Below are positions 11,301 to 18,225 of a stretch of 64,000 bases of DNA, in pieces; the first letter of the stretch is position 1; the number at the start of each line of letters is the position of its first letter. The notes under the pieces were generated by a model. The model had not been told where the DNA came from. It saw only the letters and a list, made by a program, of their open reading frames with translations, and did not search any database. Source of the DNA: Lachnospiraceae bacterium (GTDB lineage: Bacteria > Bacillota > Clostridia > Lachnospirales > Lachnospiraceae); NCBI GenBank assembly GCA_910573755.1, contig CAJTBO010000002.1, forward strand, positions 248,001 to 312,000, written 5' to 3'. The position numbers and the translations under genes were made by a program.

Positions 11301-12239
11301 AATTATGCAGAAGCAACATATTCTAAAGAAGATCAGGACTGGTCAAAAGAATATTATAAAAGGAGGGAATTTTTAAAGGCATTGCACATAGTGCGTGGAA
11401 ACCAATATGGTTCAGATTATGTTATAAATTATGACTATGCGCCCAGTATGAATCAGAATTATGTAGATTATACGATTGGTAAGGCAGTATACTTAGTGCA
11501 ATCGTATTATTGTGGAAATGTCAGTAGAGAAATGAAAACGGTTGATAAATGGCTGGATTTGTATAGTGCACCAACAGTGGATCAGAGGGGAAGATTTGTT
11601 CAAATACCGCTTGATAGACCGAGAGGGGCAGGAGAATATTGGGGAGATGAGTGGGGTGCCCCATCTTGGAAAGCAGAAGAAGCCAAATATAAAGAGAGCA
11701 ATAAGTATTTGAGTGAATATGTATACGATGAAGTGAAAAAAAAGGGGTTAGAACCAAGCGTGAATGATAATAATATGCTGGTAACCAAGATAGGCGGAAT
11801 AGATCGATACTGGGTAGCGGTTGGGCCAAGGGTAATGGTGCCGGATTATTCTTATGTATATGGAAAGCCACTCACACCGAACGAAATGAAATGTGGAACA
11901 TGTATAGATGTCATATTGAGGGACAGCGATTATAATACATATTTTATGCCTGCGATAGTCGGAGATATCAAAGAACATACGCTGGGCAGTGGATATGCCA
12001 AGGGGGTGGATATAGATGGAAAGGAAATAAGTACGGGGATAGACAGTGGTATTGGATCAATAAATGGCATATACCAGACGGGGTATTCCTGGGTAGATGG
12101 AGAATTTGCTGAGGAATACAAAGATAAAGAGGATAAACCGAATGGGGCTGTGGTTGAATTTATAAGGCCAAAAGATACGAAAGATGATTTGTTAAGAACG
12201 CCTGAGTTTGATATTCTTGGGATAATTGTTTATGATTAA
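2334..12239 (+). CDS. giant secreted RHS/YD-repeat polymorphic toxin (parent gene)
   Basis: 3,301 residues from ATG 2334, which has AGGAGG 7 nt upstream; the ATG at 2313 has none. Order of parts: Sec signal peptide (about 1-32, A-M-A / V-R-A cleavage); Asp/Glu/Gly-rich low-complexity region (to about 190); a DNRLRE-type beta domain (about 450-635); LysM (about 770-815); DUF6531-type RHS entry domain (about 845-930); a second acidic linker; then YD repeats (about 1100-2715). Inside these are C-D-E-C and a His/Asp-rich insert near 2530-2560. A Gly/Asn linker (about 2720-2770) precedes the RHS core, which ends N-P-L-F-Y-S-D-P-S-G near 2978. The AT-rich tip (11268-12236) is an uncharacterised family with V-A-V-G-P-R-V-M, G-T-C-I-D-V-I-L-R-D and P-A-I-V-G-D-I-K-E-H-T. 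The RHS shell normally holds and releases the tip. Signal peptide and LysM suggest Sec export and wall contact. This is the only copy with a full 5' end. Confidence 0.9.
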   Translation: MFKKQKWQARILSFLLASIMVLQDGAAMAVRADEKSTGTVKTVQENTDTAGKDSGKKDADTAGGDSKNSDAGSQKADSTETPDTKKDADAGDADGKGGGTDTSDSEADTGKDKGNADGKTDTEEGKEGADGKTDAETGKEGADTEADSGSDKEETGTETDGAEGTDAGADVSGNDIPADVSGNDPVLREPENYYPEGEEEDYGELVAYDAYSRTYLTGEAPAAAGAETGEEGKASYVTVIGPSASYYINEEGELQETDNTLSTGAMARYALGSVRYENGSGAMQVSLPEELSEQEGIYIDASGHTLELVPEEGDFTRSMAEDNAIRYSDVFPGVDYQYTVLGDSLKEDIVLLEKNDKNVFSYLLYTDGLEAELSENQVILYEDNKEEPVYFLEAPEMVDAAGDVSFAVKLSLEETEEDTYRISVEADKEWLSDEGRAYPVRIDPTAVNVGPSAFSLACAEEGSPRSVIGDNQYPYVGYDDGVVSGNYKGFGSRHLNCRTYMMINYDFSSLMAEAEITSAGLSVTQKTGWSKGNSQFGLYQVTDAWTPGRLTWNSQLSLGRSFVDAKPSVSRGQSITYDVTDAVSGWINGGTPNYGFVMKAETEKSGGSDAGKMQCEVFYNRSSASYGPKLVVSWTGALVDLANLDINDLTVDVEPILADSIFGGSTTLSVLANGLSQAESEVTYTLVEGGSGKTVPAASALLYPDSDLYRAEYPLARENKKKRSNWQGDTGELQTDVIYHVEATAKGKDLLTGAPAESDVKTSDTFLIYEEKLIDVLPRIADHYGVDINTILKDNDMPDMLCVQGERIFIRNPQTAEPYSNLEIDYNLQALIDGLLRGRALHCMYGFEPVNLNTGSFYMTQEDASLTDIGGTFSLERNYSSVGAYYGNMFGMGWASPYSENLSFLGDGRVLYFAADGMVLPFEGGTAAFVSERSAGEENEQEGDTEDSAGADADAQAGEADSDGTDKGAQADADAPEGEAGDSGPEETGTDSSGEEDAAKENSPAKKSRSGGDWKAPGGYDYTLEQTEDGWLVTDPSGVTHGFDVFGLLKTITDIHGNVTELVYDTDFYLCAIVTPSGKTFSVQMDEDQRIEEITLPDGNKVTYTYDDNDDLVKVTYGDGTYRSYQYDSNHHMTSWQDENGTTVVENAYDEKGRVTSQKDANGNLAKLSYSGNTTTTTDNNGNVTVYTYDDRMRTTKVEYPDGRTERFAYDGRGFLSEKTDEAGNTTRYENDAKGRVIKETRADGAARTFSYDSAGQILTESDFSGNVTTYTYDDHENAVKVTDGSGRSVTCTYDEINRRTSLTDGNGNTTTYHYQGTEAVPASVTDGDGHSTAYAYDAMNRTLSETDALGHVKRYTYNKRGWNTSETDGEGGKEIYTFDQAGNVTAITDKNGSTAVFAYDSAYNLTEGKDALGNTLSYTYDGNYNILSETDAQGNTTTYEYDSRDRLVKETDALGNVQNYEYDANGNLTGYTDKRGSKTQYTFDTVLDKALTRTDAMGNATAYRYDKDGRVTGVTYADGTTVSYAYDGAGRLSSQTDQKGLMTSLSYDGAGNLSALWDDESRKYTYSYNGRNLLTGETDPLGYTFSYGYDGAGNLSAATDQNGNTTVYGYDKADRLITILDALEGKTSYTYDKNGNLLTVTDPEGAVTSYEYDAIGELTKAVDALGGETKFVYDSLGQITQMTDAGQGLTTYRYNALGQLTSSTDVLGRTTEQAFDAAGNLLKITCPNGDEEYFRYDSLGRLVCSRDRAGLTTYYLYDEMGRVVKAFDNADNEMTYAYDERGSLTEQKDVIGRTAAYEYDMFGRIVKSTGIDTAVTSYSYNARNDLVGILDAEEKSTTYEYDGAGNLIKTTEPGEAVYQYVYDKLNRLAKKVNPLGAETLYAYNKDSSLTGKTDGNGVRTGYVYDALQRPVAYIDGNGGETSYVYDALDRVLSITTPEGNKESYTYDKAGRMRSVTDPNGLVTSYSYDLMDNLVKEVSPLGAETSYTYDKHDIVTGKTDAKGNTTAYEVDLNGLVKSLANPDGGVYSYRYDRVHRLTGITTPLGLEKTFTYDTRGNIVKSADTLGRKESYTYDIMHRVQTAENALGGVSTYTYDVRGNMAGYTDALGYTTSYTWNLIDDLISATDPEGKVMAVGYDKEGHITSVNKPGERITGYAYDNNYNLTGITDPKGYLYQRSYDKDDRLTGTKNPLSETEKYVYDAGSRLTAFTDRMKLTEHYTWGGHNNLTSKTATGGEKTNYGYDILGNLIYVQDPMGEKTKYTYDSMRNLTGVTDAVGRKTVYTYDLEQNLTSITDASGRTEKLTYDAGSRRTSYTMNGGNSIRYDYDALNDLVEKTYRDENGEVQESIGNTVSEENPTGVLYGYDLLGQRISMMDTSGDSVYTYDGLGRITSVTTYRKPAEAGADTADKEDGETIRYEYDGCDQLSAIVYADGTRVSYAYDKNDNLTAVTDRNGKTTTYVYDAINRVTEIHRPNGISTYNTYNARDQIVRLKNTCDECGWVVSQYDYTYDDNGYIAAEKAVESLYDYAWDDKHNGRHEDGRHDDRMPHGTKHNGKHDKDSEYRFQLVETDREFTYDENGRLLSSKEQEENSGLTTYDYTYDKVGNRLSYVKRTQTTKHPNKTDVAESAFYQYNDSNQLVSAKLFDGKKNTTVDYTYDENGNLISEIGEYGVEQVETYYDYTVENRLQAVYDADRLLMAAAYDGDGNRVFQLNYNLHTDEDWKDNSGNGNGNNKDNTGSGNNGNGNSSSGNNGNNGNGNSGNNGNGNKKENSKSEGTDDAGYGNATNAEEHNSQNQSGILFPVAEEISRTETDLIAMIKTTGKDKDYELIEYILNVNTQYTQVLMELNENGAMDAAYTYGVSRLTEDRFTGESNFYLYDPAGNVAGITDQDGYLWQSYRYDAFGNATFGSPQYDNEYTFNAESYNPNIQSQYLRSRYYDTVKGSFLTEDTYLGDIRNPLTLNRYSYCIGNPLFYSDPSGHEPTDEEITKIRNYAEATYSKEDQDWSKEYYKRREFLKALHIVRGNQYGSDYVINYDYAPSMNQNYVDYTIGKAVYLVQSYYCGNVSREMKTVDKWLDLYSAPTVDQRGRFVQIPLDRPRGAGEYWGDEWGAPSWKAEEAKYKESNKYLSEYVYDEVKKKGLEPSVNDNNMLVTKIGGIDRYWVAVGPRVMVPDYSYVYGKPLTPNEMKCGTCIDVILRDSDYNTYFMPAIVGDIKEHTLGSGYAKGVDIDGKEISTGIDSGIGSINGIYQTGYSWVDGEFAEEYKDKEDKPNGAVVEFIRPKDTKDDLLRTPEFDILGIIVYD

Positions 12240-12318
12240 AATTCAGGAACCTTTTAGATGATTTTGTGGAAACAGGCGTATAAATATTGATAAACGGGAT
12301 AGCTAAATAAAAATGAAT

Positions 12319-12358
12319 GTTGCTTCCATACATGTCTGATAAACGGTATGGAAGCAAC
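12319..12358. other. stem-loop between toxin and immunity genes
   Basis: Perfect 13-bp stem GTTGCTTCCATAC / GTATGGAAGCAAC with a 14-nt loop and no T-run after it. It sits 80 nt after the toxin stop and about 100 nt before the immunity start. The same element recurs at 61863-61902. It could attenuate or process the toxin-immunity transcript. Confidence 0.55.
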
Positions 12359-12456
12359 AATGGTATCCATGATTTTGGATTGAATTACGGCATATTTTCA
12401 GAAGGCTGACGTAAGATATCAACTTCGCAGGACAGTTTTAGTTTGGAGGTACGGGC

Positions 12457-13764
12457 TTGAAAAAATGGTATATAACAATAATCTTAACAGGGATTCTTTT
12501 CATATCAGTATTATTTTATGTGGCCTTGAAAAAAGGAAATCCTCAAAATGACTACGAGAGGCCTCAGAATGTAACAGAAAAACAGACTGATGAAAAGGAT
12601 ATGCAAAAAGATGGGGAGGAAGTCCATGAGATTCCGATGATACCTGCCGCTGAGGAAAAAATGGAATTGACGGATTATGCCGATCTTCCGATAGAAGAGT
12701 TTATGGAAGAGACAGGGATAGCATTACAACACCGCGAAAATAATTTATGGGCGACAGAGGATGAGGACATATGGGTGGAGGCGGACCAAGGCAGAATTGT
12801 TTATATGAGTATTAGTAAATTACTGTATGACAGCGAGAGCGGAGAGTTCAGTATAGATGAAGAATGGTTTCCGTATACACTGGCAGGCATCAGCCCGAAT
12901 GATAATCGTATGGATCTTGAGAATGGTGTTTTAAAGGGTGGCAGTGCCGTAAACCAGGGGATGGGATATCATTATTACAGCAACCTTTATTTATCCAAAA
13001 TGGGGATAGAAAAATTGACCTTATTAGCATTATTGGGATACGGAGAAGTGGTAGATACGATAGATGTGGATCTGGATATGTCTTTAAAGGAAAACGCGGA
13101 AGGGCTGGAGTATGTCTGGAAAGAAGAGGTAATGGAAAAGAGCGGAACATGCAACGATAAATTGACGGAAGGAGACGGCTCCTATGCAGAGGTGGCGGAC
13201 TGGTACAACGAAACCGGGGAGGTCAATAAAACGGGTGTATGGATCAAATATCCATATCTTGAGATAGAAGGCAATGCTGAGATGACAGAAAATGCAAATG
13301 CAGTCATTTCGGAGGCAATAGAGAAGGTTGAAGACAGGGCTTATAAAAGCAGTGATGAGAATGTTATATTATATGTAGATTATATTATAAATTATGTATC
13401 CAGTAAATTTATCAGTATTTCATTTATAGCAGATGTTACCAGCAACAGTAAAAAGGAAGATTTCGCTCAACGATGTAATATTAATATTGCCCAAAATGGA
13501 GAGAAAGCATATCTCGCAGATTTGGGCTTTACGAAGGAAAATATTGCTGAGGTATGTAGTACAGCGGGAGTAGGCCAAGCAGATATAGATGCATATCTGG
13601 ATGACTTTGATACAAACTGGGATCAATATCATATCAAGCCGATGAAGTATTATCTTTTTGTGTCTGCTCTGGAGGAAAATGAAGATTTGCCGGACGGAAA
13701 GCATGTTGTTTATGTGTGGAAAGATGAAACATTTCTATCTCAAAAAAATGAGGAAAATGATTAA
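12457..13764 (+). CDS. membrane-anchored immunity protein for the parent tip (RsiV/DUF3298-like ectodomain)
   Basis: 435 residues with one N-terminal membrane segment (about 5-25), a charged Lys/Glu linker, a D-Y-A-D-L-P-I-E-E-F motif, and a C-terminal half resembling DUF4163/DUF3298 (W-I-K-Y-P-Y-L near 265, then C-N-I-N-I-A-Q-N-G-E and L-A-D-L). The start is TTG with TTGGAGG 7 nt upstream. It follows the toxin gene, and relatives follow the same tip family at 35149, 59130 and 62001, which supports an immunity role. The topology puts the working domain outside the membrane, so the toxin probably acts on the envelope. The DUF resemblance is by eye only. Confidence 0.72.
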   Translation: MKKWYITIILTGILFISVLFYVALKKGNPQNDYERPQNVTEKQTDEKDMQKDGEEVHEIPMIPAAEEKMELTDYADLPIEEFMEETGIALQHRENNLWATEDEDIWVEADQGRIVYMSISKLLYDSESGEFSIDEEWFPYTLAGISPNDNRMDLENGVLKGGSAVNQGMGYHYYSNLYLSKMGIEKLTLLALLGYGEVVDTIDVDLDMSLKENAEGLEYVWKEEVMEKSGTCNDKLTEGDGSYAEVADWYNETGEVNKTGVWIKYPYLEIEGNAEMTENANAVISEAIEKVEDRAYKSSDENVILYVDYIINYVSSKFISISFIADVTSNSKKEDFAQRCNINIAQNGEKAYLADLGFTKENIAEVCSTAGVGQADIDAYLDDFDTNWDQYHIKPMKYYLFVSALEENEDLPDGKHVVYVWKDETFLSQKNEEND

Positions 13765-14066
13765 AAGACAACTCCGGCAACGGCAACGGAAACAACAAAG
13801 ACAATACCGGAAGCGGGAATAACGGCAATAATGGTAACGGGAATGGTAACTCCGGGAATAGCAGTAATAACGGCAACGGAAATGGCAACTCCGGAAATAA
13901 CGGAAACGGAAGTGACAATAACAAGGAAAACAGCAAGAGCGAAGGCACCGACGATGCAGGCTACGGCAACGCAACCAACGCCGAGGAACATAACAGCCAG
14001 AACCAGAGCGGCATCCTGTTCCCGGCAGCGGAGGAAATCAGCCGGACAGAGACGGACCTGATCGCC

Positions 14067-15419
14067 ATGATCAAGACCACCGGCAAGGAAAAAGACTATG
14101 AGCTGATAGAGTATATCCTGAATGTGAATACCCAGTATACACAGGTGCTGATGGAACTCAACGAAAACGGCGCGATGGATGCGGTCTACACCTACGGTGT
14201 ATCCCGGCTGACGGAAGACCGGTTCACGGGAGAGAGCAACTTCTACCTCTACGATCCGTCGGGGAATGTAGCTGGCATCACAGACCAGAATGGATATCTG
14301 TGGCAGTCTTACCGGTATGATGCTTTCGGCAATGCGACCTTCGGAAGCCCGCAGTATGACAATGAATATACCTTCAATGCAGAGAGTTACAACCCGAACA
14401 TTCAGAGCCAGTACCTGAGGGCGAGATATTACGATACAGTAGAAGGAATCTTCCTGACAGAAGACACCTATCTCGGCGATATCATGAACCCGCTGACGTT
14501 AAACAGGTACAGCTACTGTATTGGAAATCCGCTGTTTTACAGTGATCCGAGCGGGCACTGGGGAGTGGATCTTGCGGCGCTGGAAAGCGAGATGATGAAC
14601 GTCCTCAATGAGCGCGACCGCAGGCTTACAGATGTGACGGATATGATTTATGACAAAACGGGGGAGATACTGGGAACGAATAATGAAACTGAAGTAGCCC
14701 AGATTGTCAGTGGTTTTGTTGCAGGGTTTGCAGGAAGCTTTTATGAGACATTTGACTTGATAACCCATCCGGAAATTATACTTGCGAATGTTTTTGAGGC
14801 AGTAACGCATCCTATTGAAACAGTGGCAGGTATTATAAAAAACAAGTATACGAAAGGCTTTGATGTTATCCTCCAGTATCTGGTGGAAGAAAATTACCGC
14901 ATGGTTGGTCAGGAGGCTGGCCGGATGGCTGGTGAGAAGGTGCAGGATCTGATTGCGGCGGCGGTGGTTGCACAAGTCCTGCAAACGTGCGGAGATGGAG
15001 AGAGTGGTGGTGGAACACCATCAAAGTCAGGATTGCCGGATGCAGAACTGCCGGAAGTTGAAGGAAAGCGTCCCTTACTTAAATATAACTTGCAATTTTT
15101 TGCTAAAGATGGGGAGTCATCTATAGAGAGTGGTACTTCTTCTGGCAATAGACCTGCTAATTTATCTCCAGAGGGTGCAGGACGAAATGGAGCTTTTCGT
15201 GAAGCAAAAAGAAAGAATAATATTCCAGTATCTGAACAACCCAAAAAAGTTAAACCTAATGTAGATAGAAGAGGTAAAGAACAACCAGGAAAAATTTATG
15301 AATTTGAGAATGGTATAGAAATAAGGGATGATGCTGCTGGACACTTATTTGATGACGATCCATTTCAGAATAGAGGACCACATTTCAATGATCCTGATGG
15401 TAATCACTACGATTACTAA
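14067..15419 (+). CDS. displaced RHS cassette A: core plus HNH/EndoVII-type nuclease tip
   Basis: The open frame actually begins at 13761, in the Gly/Asn linker, two bases after the previous immunity stop. The first ATG is 14067, without a ribosome site, so it is probably silent. It holds the last part of the RHS core to Y-S-D-P-S-G-H, then a hydrophobic pre-toxin region (A-G-F-A-G-S-F-Y-E-T-F-D-L-I-T-H-P). Next comes the K-Y-N-L-Q-F-F-A-K-D-G marker common before Firmicute toxin domains. The terminal ~90 residues carry R-N-G-A-F-R-E-A-K-R and then D-A-A-G-H ... G-P-H-F-N-D ... H. That His pattern fits HNH/EndoVII-fold nuclease toxins, so a DNA or RNA target in the cytoplasm is likely. The subfamily is uncertain. 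Confidence 0.75.
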   Translation: MIKTTGKEKDYELIEYILNVNTQYTQVLMELNENGAMDAVYTYGVSRLTEDRFTGESNFYLYDPSGNVAGITDQNGYLWQSYRYDAFGNATFGSPQYDNEYTFNAESYNPNIQSQYLRARYYDTVEGIFLTEDTYLGDIMNPLTLNRYSYCIGNPLFYSDPSGHWGVDLAALESEMMNVLNERDRRLTDVTDMIYDKTGEILGTNNETEVAQIVSGFVAGFAGSFYETFDLITHPEIILANVFEAVTHPIETVAGIIKNKYTKGFDVILQYLVEENYRMVGQEAGRMAGEKVQDLIAAAVVAQVLQTCGDGESGGGTPSKSGLPDAELPEVEGKRPLLKYNLQFFAKDGESSIESGTSSGNRPANLSPEGAGRNGAFREAKRKNNIPVSEQPKKVKPNVDRRGKEQPGKIYEFENGIEIRDDAAGHLFDDDPFQNRGPHFNDPDGNHYDY

Positions 15420-15440
15420 TATAAAGTAAGGATAAAAGTT

Positions 15441-16076
15441 ATGAAAAAATGGATAGAAAATAGTGATAATTTAAGTGAATACTATGGTTGGTATCCGATT
15501 GAAAAAATTGAAAATATAAATTTGATTAGTTATAATTTTACAGATGCCAACTTAGATAAAGAAGAATTTTTTGACTATTGTTTACAACAAGTAAAAAAAG
15601 ATATGATAATGAGTAAAGAATTATATATTTATTTAGTTGCAATAGAAGAAGTACAAAATCCAAATTCAAAGGTGGAAAGATACAAAAAGTGTTGGAGAAA
15701 AATATCAACAAATTTTGATTTGGAATTTTTGGAATTAAGTAAAGAAGATGAATATTTTTTAAATGGCATGATATATTATGCGGCTATTGCAAGGACAAAT
15801 ATATTTAATTTACATAAGGTTTTAAAGATTATTGATGCGAAAAAAAAATATTCAATGTTTATTAGTCGAATGGACTATTTACAAGAAATTGAAGAAAACA
15901 AGATTTATGTTTCTGATTTCGTATTTTTAAATTCATTTGATGAAATTGATAAAGTTAAGCTGATAGAAATCTGTAGTAAAAATCATGATTTAGCTTGTTG
16001 TTATGGGGTAGATTCATTGGGAGCTGAATTAGCCATTATATATAATACCCACGACAGAATGAATTATTTTCAATAG
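15441..16076 (+). CDS. putative cytoplasmic immunity protein for cassette A
   Basis: 211 residues, very AT-rich, with no signal peptide or membrane segment. It starts 21 nt after the toxin stop. A soluble partner fits a nuclease toxin. Acidic and aromatic-rich, as many Imm proteins are. I do not recognise the family, so the role is inferred from position. An IS1182-like element begins 14 nt after its stop. Confidence 0.6.
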   Translation: MKKWIENSDNLSEYYGWYPIEKIENINLISYNFTDANLDKEEFFDYCLQQVKKDMIMSKELYIYLVAIEEVQNPNSKVERYKKCWRKISTNFDLEFLELSKEDEYFLNGMIYYAAIARTNIFNLHKVLKIIDAKKKYSMFISRMDYLQEIEENKIYVSDFVFLNSFDEIDKVKLIEICSKNHDLACCYGVDSLGAELAIIYNTHDRMNYFQ

Positions 16077-16089
16077 ATGAAAATCCTAA

Positions 16090-16150
16090 GGGGCTGTGAA
16101 AAAAATGGAGTAATTGAAACACCATTTTTCACGGCTCCTCTTTTTTGTCT
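16090..16150 (+). terminator. hairpin at the left end of the IS1182-like element
   Basis: The terminal repeat 16090-16108 pairs with 16122-16138 (about 17 bp, two mismatches) and is followed by TCTTTTTTGTCT. It has the form of a rho-independent terminator and would stop incoming transcription from the immunity gene, protecting the element from outside reading. Confidence 0.55.
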
Positions 16151-16220
16151 TAAAAATTCAGTTCTATCTTAAAAAAGCGTATACCTCCCCCTTTCCCCCC
16201 TGGAATAACCCCTCTGCTTT

Positions 16221-17795
16221 TTATGCTGCTTCCGGGAGACGCATCTTTTTATTCCTGAATTTATAGAGATTATGACCAATAGAAACCAGAAACAATTCCA
16301 GTTTCATCCTGTTTAGGCCTTTTCTTACCACCCGTTTATACCAGCGATCGTATTTCATGACACCAAACGTTCCTTCTGCCTGGATGGATCGATTCATTCG
16401 TAGCAACGCTCCCTGGATGCTTTCCAGGTTTTCCAATACTTCCTTGTGCATGGAACTTAGTTCCGAATTGATACATACCGTCCTGTTTTTATTCGTCTTT
16501 TTGCATTGGGATGCGTATAGACAGCCGTTGCAGTCTTCGCACGTATAGTACTCCTCCTGACGACCATATTGGTTTTCTCTTACAGCCTTTCTATAGGCAA
16601 AATGGAATTTCTTCCCTCCGGGACATACCAGATCGCCATCCGAATCCACGTTAAAATTTACCGCCCGGAACGGATCATCGTGATATCCTTTATCCTTTGT
16701 TTCCTTTTTGTACATGGGAAATTTCATGTACTTCTCCATGCCATGTTCCTGGCAGTAAATATAATTGTTAAACGAGCCATATCCGGCATCCGCGACCGGA
16801 TATTTCGGGTAAAATCCATACAATTCCTTAAACTTCTCCATCAGTGGTACGAAGCAGTCCATATCTGAGCGGTACTGCATCACATCCACCACCGCTATGT
16901 ATTCATCTGCCACTCCAATCTGAATATTATACGCAGGGAGAAGCTGGTCATTTCCCATATAATCCTTTTTCATCCTCATAAATGTGGCGTCATGGTCTGT
17001 CTTGGAATAACTGTTGCGGTCCGAGCCGCAGATCCGGATTTTTTCCACGTATTCTTTCAGCTTTTCCGTATATTCTTTCAACTTCTCATAGTAACGCTGT
17101 TCTCTGGTTTTCCGGTGGCCTCTTCCGTGGACAAACTCCTTTTCGTCAATCCGGCACTTGAAAGCATACCTGCTTAGGATCATTTCCAGACATTGCGGAC
17201 TATATTCCGCGTTCGTTTCTACCTTTAATCCGGTATAAACCAGATCCTCATTGATCTGCTTCAGCAGCTGGGTAATCTTTGCAAACAGCTGGTATCTGAA
17301 TTTTTCCGTACTCTTTTTCCATACCCAGGTATATTTGTTAGCGTTTGCCTCAAATTTTGAGCCATCTATATAGAGATGTTCCGGATCTACTCCGTCTTCC
17401 TTTTGGATGTACTCCATAACAGCTCGGAAAATGTCTTCAGCATTTCCATTGATTTCCTCATTAATAAAATATCCGAAGGCACGGTAACTGGGCGTTTCAT
17501 AATCCATCAGGTACATGTAACGGATATTGACTCGGCACCGGTCTTCCAGTTCTCTTAAACTTGCGTATCCTGTGTCCATAAAGCCAAATAAGATTGTTTT
17601 AAGCATGTTGACACGATTATATCCCGGCCTGCCATAACGATATAATGGCTCAGGCTTGAGATACTGTTCTATTCCGATCTCCTCCATGATCTGGTCAAAT
17701 GCCAATACCGGATCGCAGATATCTAAACTATCTGCAAGAAACAGTGGTAATCTTCCCTGCTTTAGACTATAATAATATTCGGTATTGTTTTTCAT
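16221..17795 (-). CDS. IS1182 family transposase
   Basis: 524 residues from ATG 17795 (an upstream start at 17828 is also open; no clear ribosome site for either). It has the N-terminal DUF772-like region (L-F-G-F-M-D-T-G-Y-A-S-L-R-E-L-E), D-G-S-K-F-E-A-N-A-N for the first catalytic Asp, V-A-D-A-G-Y-G-S for the second, a C-x2-C-x5-C cluster and a C-terminal E-G-T-F-G-V-M-K segment. Full length with no frameshift, so it may be active. Confidence 0.9.
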   Translation of the reverse strand: MKNNTEYYYSLKQGRLPLFLADSLDICDPVLAFDQIMEEIGIEQYLKPEPLYRYGRPGYNRVNMLKTILFGFMDTGYASLRELEDRCRVNIRYMYLMDYETPSYRAFGYFINEEINGNAEDIFRAVMEYIQKEDGVDPEHLYIDGSKFEANANKYTWVWKKSTEKFRYQLFAKITQLLKQINEDLVYTGLKVETNAEYSPQCLEMILSRYAFKCRIDEKEFVHGRGHRKTREQRYYEKLKEYTEKLKEYVEKIRICGSDRNSYSKTDHDATFMRMKKDYMGNDQLLPAYNIQIGVADEYIAVVDVMQYRSDMDCFVPLMEKFKELYGFYPKYPVADAGYGSFNNYIYCQEHGMEKYMKFPMYKKETKDKGYHDDPFRAVNFNVDSDGDLVCPGGKKFHFAYRKAVRENQYGRQEEYYTCEDCNGCLYASQCKKTNKNRTVCINSELSSMHKEVLENLESIQGALLRMNRSIQAEGTFGVMKYDRWYKRVVRKGLNRMKLELFLVSIGHNLYKFRNKKMRLPEAA

Positions 17796-17925
17796 AGCAG
17801 ATAAATTATACCAAAAAGAAAAGAACACCTCCAGGTTTTATTCCTGAAAGTGTTCTTTTTTTGTTAAGAGACTTTTTTCACAGCCCCATTGAATAAGCGG
17901 AGGTGGTAAAGATAATCCATAAAAA

Positions 17926-17980
17926 TCTCCTGTGATATAATGAAAATGGTGTCGCAAGTCAAATTCAAAATCACAGGAGA
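17926..17980. repeat. 11-bp inverted repeat in transposon debris
   Basis: TCTCCTGTGAT at 17926-17936 and ATCACAGGAGA at 17970-17980, followed by a truncated start (ATGGACAGTAAAAGTTTATTAG). It looks like the end of a lost insertion sequence. The surrounding 17888-18048 holds no intact gene. Confidence 0.5.
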
Positions 17981-18048
17981 CGCTCCAAATGGACAGTAAA
18001 AGTTTATTAGATGTTAATTGAAAACGCCAAATTAGCCAAGCTGATTTT

Positions 18049-18189
18049 ATCATTATAACATTTATTCCAAAGTATCGTAAGAAAGGATTATATGATCAGG
18101 TAAAGGCAGATGCACGTGAGATAATAAAGATATTGTGCAAGTATAAAAATGTAGAAATAATAGATGGGACAGTTTTTAAGATTTCTTGA
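18049..18189 (+). pseudogene. IS200-type TnpA fragment
   Basis: Reads I-I-I-T-F-I-P-K-Y-R-K-K-G-L-Y-D-Q and then R-E-I-I-K-I-L-C-K-Y-K-N-V-E-I-I, the N-terminal part of IS200/IS605 Y1 transposases, before a TGA stop. The catalytic H-x-H and Tyr regions are missing. Confidence 0.7.
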
Positions 18190-18225
18190 AAGCAGACATT
18201 TCATAAAAGAGGACATTCACCATGC

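Larger units (their letters stand above)
16090..17887. mobile_element. IS1182-like insertion sequence, apparently intact
   Basis: Bounded by perfect 15-bp terminal inverted repeats (GGGGCTGTGAAAAAA at 16090-16104, complement at 17873-17887) and carrying one intact transposase on the minus strand. No target duplication is obvious (left flank cctaa, right flank attga). It lies just after an immunity gene. Confidence 0.85.

Noticed and set aside
16085-17895. Target-site duplication for the IS1182-like element
   Set aside because: The bases outside the two perfect terminal repeats do not match.
17888-18048. A functional transposase starting ATGGACAGTAAAAG near 17991
   Set aside because: It stops after about ten codons and runs into unrelated IS200-type debris.
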